From positions 1 to 16,028 of the forward strand of contig CABSFY010000052.1 of NCBI GenBank assembly GCA_902477055.1: a stretch of 16,028 nt of DNA, read 5' to 3'. Position numbers and translations under genes: made by a program. Source of the stretch: an uncultured Eubacteriales bacterium. GTDB lineage: Bacteria; Bacillota; Clostridia; Oscillospirales; Oscillospiraceae. The first letter of the stretch is position 1. The number at the start of each line of letters is the position of its first letter. Of the stretch, positions 14,380 through 16,028 are shown one piece after another. The notes below the pieces were generated by a model that saw only the letters and a program-made list of their open reading frames with translations, searched no databases and was not told the origin of the DNA.

Positions 14380-14868
14380 TCAAACCCTCCCAAGCAGGCT
14401 CGTGGACGACCGTGCATGGCAAAGCGCAATGGCGATCGCATCCGCCGCGTCGTCCGGGCGGGGCAGCCTGTCCATTTTCAAAAAGCGGCGGGTCATATCC
14501 ATCACCTGATGCTTCTCCGCCTTGCCGTAGCCGACGACCGCCTGCTTGACCTGCATGGGCGTATACTCAAACAGCGGCACGCCCACCCGCTCGATGGCAA
14601 GCAGGATCACGCCGCGCCCATGCGACACGCCGATGCCGGTGGTGATATTGTGGCCCCAAAACAGCTCCTCGACCGCAACCGCTTCGGGCTTCGTGGCCTT
14701 GAGCAGCTCGTTCATATCCTCAAACAGCATATTCAGCCGCTGCGGGAACGTCAGCCCGGTCGGCGTGGTGATGGTGCCGTATTGCAAAAGCGTATATTTG
14801 CCGCGCTCGGCAGCAAGCAGGCCGAAGCCCGTCGTGGCGTAGCCCGGATCAATGCCTAAAATAATCAA
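14380..14868 (-). CDS. ruvC: Holliday junction resolvase RuvC, TTG start
   Basis: This 162-residue endonuclease cuts Holliday junctions symmetrically, using Mg2+ in a RNase H-like fold. The four acidic catalytic residues are present: D7 (GIDPG), E67 (VEELF), and D140 and D143 (DDAADA). The start is read as TTG at 14868: this puts the catalytic Asp at position 7 as in E. coli, and GGAG lies 7 nt upstream. A longer frame reaching 14985 adds about 39 residues unlike the family and largely overlaps the upstream gene. The true start overlaps the upstream small membrane protein gene by 20 bp. The gene leads directly into ruvA. Confidence 0.95.
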   Translation of the reverse strand: MIILGIDPGYATTGFGLLAAERGKYTLLQYGTITTPTGLTFPQRLNMLFEDMNELLKATKPEAVAVEELFWGHNITTGIGVSHGRGVILLAIERVGVPLFEYTPMQVKQAVVGYGKAEKHQVMDMTRRFLKMDRLPRPDDAADAIAIALCHARSSTSLLGRV

Positions 14869-15034
14869 GGAGCTTCTCCGTCCAGTTCGGGTCAGCAATA
14901 CCCAGCAGCCAGAACACGATTCCGATCGCAACGATACCGAACAGCACCCACGCAAAAATTCTTCTTCCCTTAGAGCTAGGCTCAAACGGCGGCTTTTCCT
15001 CTGGCGTTTGGGTCTGCAAATCCTTTTCCTCCAT
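14849..15034 (-). CDS. Small single-pass membrane protein, first in ruv operon
   Basis: This 61-residue protein has an acidic, Pro/Gln-rich N-terminal third, a basic KGRR patch (22-25), one hydrophobic helix (about 26-46, FAWVLFGIVAIGIVFWLLG) and a short C-terminal tail DPNWTEKLLDYFRH. The basic residues before the helix suggest an inside N-terminus. I do not recognise a family. ATG 15034 was chosen because GAGGTGATT lies just upstream; GTG 15043 would fall within that site. Its last 20 bp overlap the TTG start of ruvC, so its translation may help initiate ruvC. It could be a real small protein or mainly a leader gene for the ruv operon. The Arg/Lys/helix pattern and good ribosome site favour a true product. 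Confidence 0.75.
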   Translation of the reverse strand: MEEKDLQTQTPEEKPPFEPSSKGRRIFAWVLFGIVAIGIVFWLLGIADPNWTEKLLDYFRH

Positions 15035-15052
15035 TTTAATCACCTCGGTGTT

Positions 15053-15081
15053 ATCATATCATAAATTTTTGTATTTTGCAG
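15053..15081 (-). promoter_or_regulatory. Probable promoter of the ruv operon
   Basis: On the minus strand CTGCAA (15076-15081) and TATGAT (15053-15058) are separated by 17 bp in a very AT-rich stretch. The -10 is good and the -35 weak. The start would lie about 12-15 bp before the small gene's ribosome site, giving a short leader. Confidence 0.55.
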
Positions 15082-15107
15082 TAATTATTTTTTTGCAGAA
15101 CGACCTA

Positions 15108-15136
15108 TTGACTTTTCGGGACGAAACGGATAGAAT
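15108..15136 (+). promoter_or_regulatory. Sigma-A promoter of the TEAP lipoprotein gene
   Basis: TTGACT (15108-15113) and TAGAAT (15131-15136) are 17 bp apart, each one base off consensus. Transcription should begin near 15143, at a small hairpin (15141-15157). Confidence 0.83.
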
Positions 15137-15140
15137 TAGC

Positions 15141-15157
15141 TTGCCGTTTTACGGCAA
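15141..15157 (+). other. Hairpin at the mRNA 5' end
   Basis: TTGCCGT and ACGGCAA form a 7-bp perfect stem with a 3-nt loop, located at the predicted transcription start and 20 bp before the start codon's ribosome site. A hairpin at the very 5' end often protects mRNA from decay; this role is inferred. Confidence 0.5.
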
Positions 15158-15177
15158 ACTAGAAAAGGAGTAAGAAA

Positions 15178-15915
15178 ATGAAAAAGTTATTCGCTATCAT
15201 TCTGACCCTGTGTCTGGTGCTTTCTCTGGCCGCCTGCGGCAAGACCGAGCCGACCGAGGCACCCACCGAAGCGCCCACGGAGGCTCCCACCGAGGCTCCC
15301 ACGGAAGCACCGACCGAAGCTCCTACGGAAGCTCCCACCGAGGCTCCCACGGAGGAGGTCATTGTGATGTCCCCCGCCGTCGGCAAAACGGACGGCAAGG
15401 TCTACACGAATACCGTCCTCGGCATCACCGCTGAGATGGGCGACGATTGGACCGTTCTGAACGAGCAGGAGATCGCCGAGCTTTACGGCTACGCGCTCGA
15501 CGGCTTCACCGACGAGAACCTCAAGTCCTCGATGGAAAACGCCGGCTCCCTCATCATCTACTACGCAGCGCACAATGAGGGCCTGCAAAACGTGAACATC
15601 TCGATGATCAACGCTTCCCTGTTCAGCGCTCTGGAAGGCGCGGAGGATCAGGTTGTCGCCGCAATGATTCCGCAGCTTGAGCAGCAGCTTCCCGGCACCG
15701 GCATCACGGTCGAGTCGATCGAAGCCACGACCGTCGAGTTTGCCGGTCAGGAACACGCAGCCATCAGCATTGTCGGTTCCCTGAACGATGTCGGCATCTA
15801 TGAGAAGCAGGTCATCATCATCAGCGGCGAATATCTGTTCGTCGTCACCGCCGCCAGCTACCTTGAGGACAGCTGCGACGCCCTGCTCGCCAACTTCACC
15901 GCTCTGGCTGAGTAA
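15178..15915 (+). CDS. Surface lipoprotein with TEAP-repeat linker
   Basis: This 245-residue protein has a lipoprotein signal peptide with lipobox LAAC (C20), then eight TEAP repeats (26-57) flanked by TEP and TEE. The linker is extended and acidic, and would lift the C-terminal domain (about 60-245) away from the membrane. That domain of about 185 residues is soluble, moderately acidic and has alternating hydrophobic strands, for example SLIIYYAA, HAAISIVGS and YLFVVTAAS. It loosely recalls PsbP/DcrB-like lipoprotein domains but I cannot assign a family. The start has AAAGGAG 8 nt upstream. The gene is monocistronic, with its own promoter and terminator. Such lipoproteins are common in gut Oscillospirales. 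Function unknown. Confidence 0.9.
   Translation: MKKLFAIILTLCLVLSLAACGKTEPTEAPTEAPTEAPTEAPTEAPTEAPTEAPTEAPTEEVIVMSPAVGKTDGKVYTNTVLGITAEMGDDWTVLNEQEIAELYGYALDGFTDENLKSSMENAGSLIIYYAAHNEGLQNVNISMINASLFSALEGAEDQVVAAMIPQLEQQLPGTGITVESIEATTVEFAGQEHAAISIVGSLNDVGIYEKQVIIISGEYLFVVTAASYLEDSCDALLANFTALAE
15253..15348 (+). repeat. Eight 12-bp units encoding TEAP
   Basis: Eight tandem 12-bp units (ACN GAR GCN CCN) lie inside the lipoprotein gene. The amino acids are invariant but synonymous codons differ between units: Thr ACC or ACG, Glu GAG or GAA, Ala GCA, GCG or GCT, Pro CCC, CCG or CCT. The repeat is therefore conserved at protein rather than DNA level. Confidence 0.93.
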
Positions 15916-15931
15916 TTCCCGCGAACGCCAC

Positions 15932-15965
15932 CCCGCCGCTTCTGCAACGAAGCGGCGGGATTTTG
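15932..15965 (+). terminator. Terminator of the lipoprotein gene
   Basis: CCCGCCGCTT (15932-15941) pairs perfectly with AAGCGGCGGG (15950-15959) around an 8-nt loop and is followed by ATTTTG, 16 bp after the stop codon. Confidence 0.9.
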
Positions 15966-15986
15966 CTATGCAAAAGCATAGCAAAA
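15961..15986. repeat. Second perfect hairpin after the terminator
   Basis: TTTTGCTATGC (15961-15971) and GCATAGCAAAA (15976-15986) form an 11-bp perfect inverted repeat around AAAA. Its T and A feet suit termination from the opposite strand, so a convergent gene may lie beyond the window. A small GCCCC-TTC-GGGGC stem follows at 16008-16020. Confidence 0.7.
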
Positions 15987-16028
15987 AATAAGATGCGCTA
16001 TTTTCTCGCCCCTTCGGGGCAACCGAAA

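Noticed and set aside
13001..14509. A 502-codon + strand frame across ruvB, ruvA and ruvC
   Set aside because: It is antisense to three unmistakable ruv genes and has no domain features.
15253..15348. Short tandem repeats as a possible CRISPR array
   Set aside because: Units are 12 bp, contiguous, without spacers, and lie in frame inside a lipoprotein gene.
15159..15398. A minus-strand frame encoding a GASV repeat opposite the TEAP repeat
   Set aside because: The repeat is just the reverse complement of the TEAP units. The + strand gene has promoter, ribosome site, signal peptide and terminator.

Overview
The window looks like ordinary chromosome of a GC-rich, gut-type member of the Clostridia, most likely the Oscillospirales/Ruminococcaceae. 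This is inferred from several signs: strong GGAGG-type ribosome binding sites, sigma-A promoters in AT-rich gaps between GC-rich genes, a ruvC-ruvA-ruvB operon, a clostridial [FeFe]-hydrogenase-like protein, and lipoproteins with 'TEAP' linkers. I see no rRNA, tRNA, CRISPR array, insertion sequence or phage gene, and no gene-free gap longer than 300 bases.

Layout, left to right. (1) Positions 1-2540, + strand: the tail of a membrane protein gene, an ABC ATPase and a large 12-helix permease form an ABC-2 exporter operon closed by a hairpin terminator. (2) 2608-4222, +: a single-gene unit for a ferredoxin-domain/[FeFe]-hydrogenase-like protein, ending in a 20-bp bidirectional terminator shared with the convergent metal operon. 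(3) 4229-6678, -: a zinc/cadmium detoxification operon. It encodes an ArsR/SmtB-type sensor, a stand-alone heavy-metal-associated (HMA) protein and a P1B-type ATPase lacking its own HMA domain. Its promoter is nearly consensus and overlaps a 12-2-12 operator. (4) 6696-9503, -: an anchored GH25 muramidase gene overlaps a DUF2079 multi-spanning membrane protein gene. (5) 9522-10812, +: a CapA-like lipoprotein gene with a TTG start. (6) 10809-12651, -: a MATE transporter gene preceded by a small two-zinc-ribbon protein gene that has a perfect consensus promoter and a leader of about 120 nt. (7) 12725-15081, -: ruvB, ruvA, ruvC and a 61-residue single-pass membrane protein gene, tightly packed. 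(8) 15108-15986, +: a lipoprotein gene with eight TEAP repeats, followed by terminator hairpins.

How the genes work together. The clearest functional unit is the metal operon: the sensor's alpha-5 metal site, the operator over the transcription start, the metallochaperone-like HMA protein and the exporter's transmembrane K...DxG signature all point to Zn(II)/Cd(II)/Pb(II) efflux. RuvA, RuvB and RuvC form the Holliday-junction branch-migration and resolution machinery. The ABC pair is an exporter of unknown substrate. Several genes (GH25, DUF2079, CapA-like, TEAP lipoprotein) act at the cell surface. I did not find a convincing new multi-gene system. The items most worth checking are the split HMA/ATPase operon, the hydrogenase-like protein with a non-standard L2 motif and no maturases in view, the CapA-like protein missing a conserved His, and the small membrane protein coupled to ruvC.
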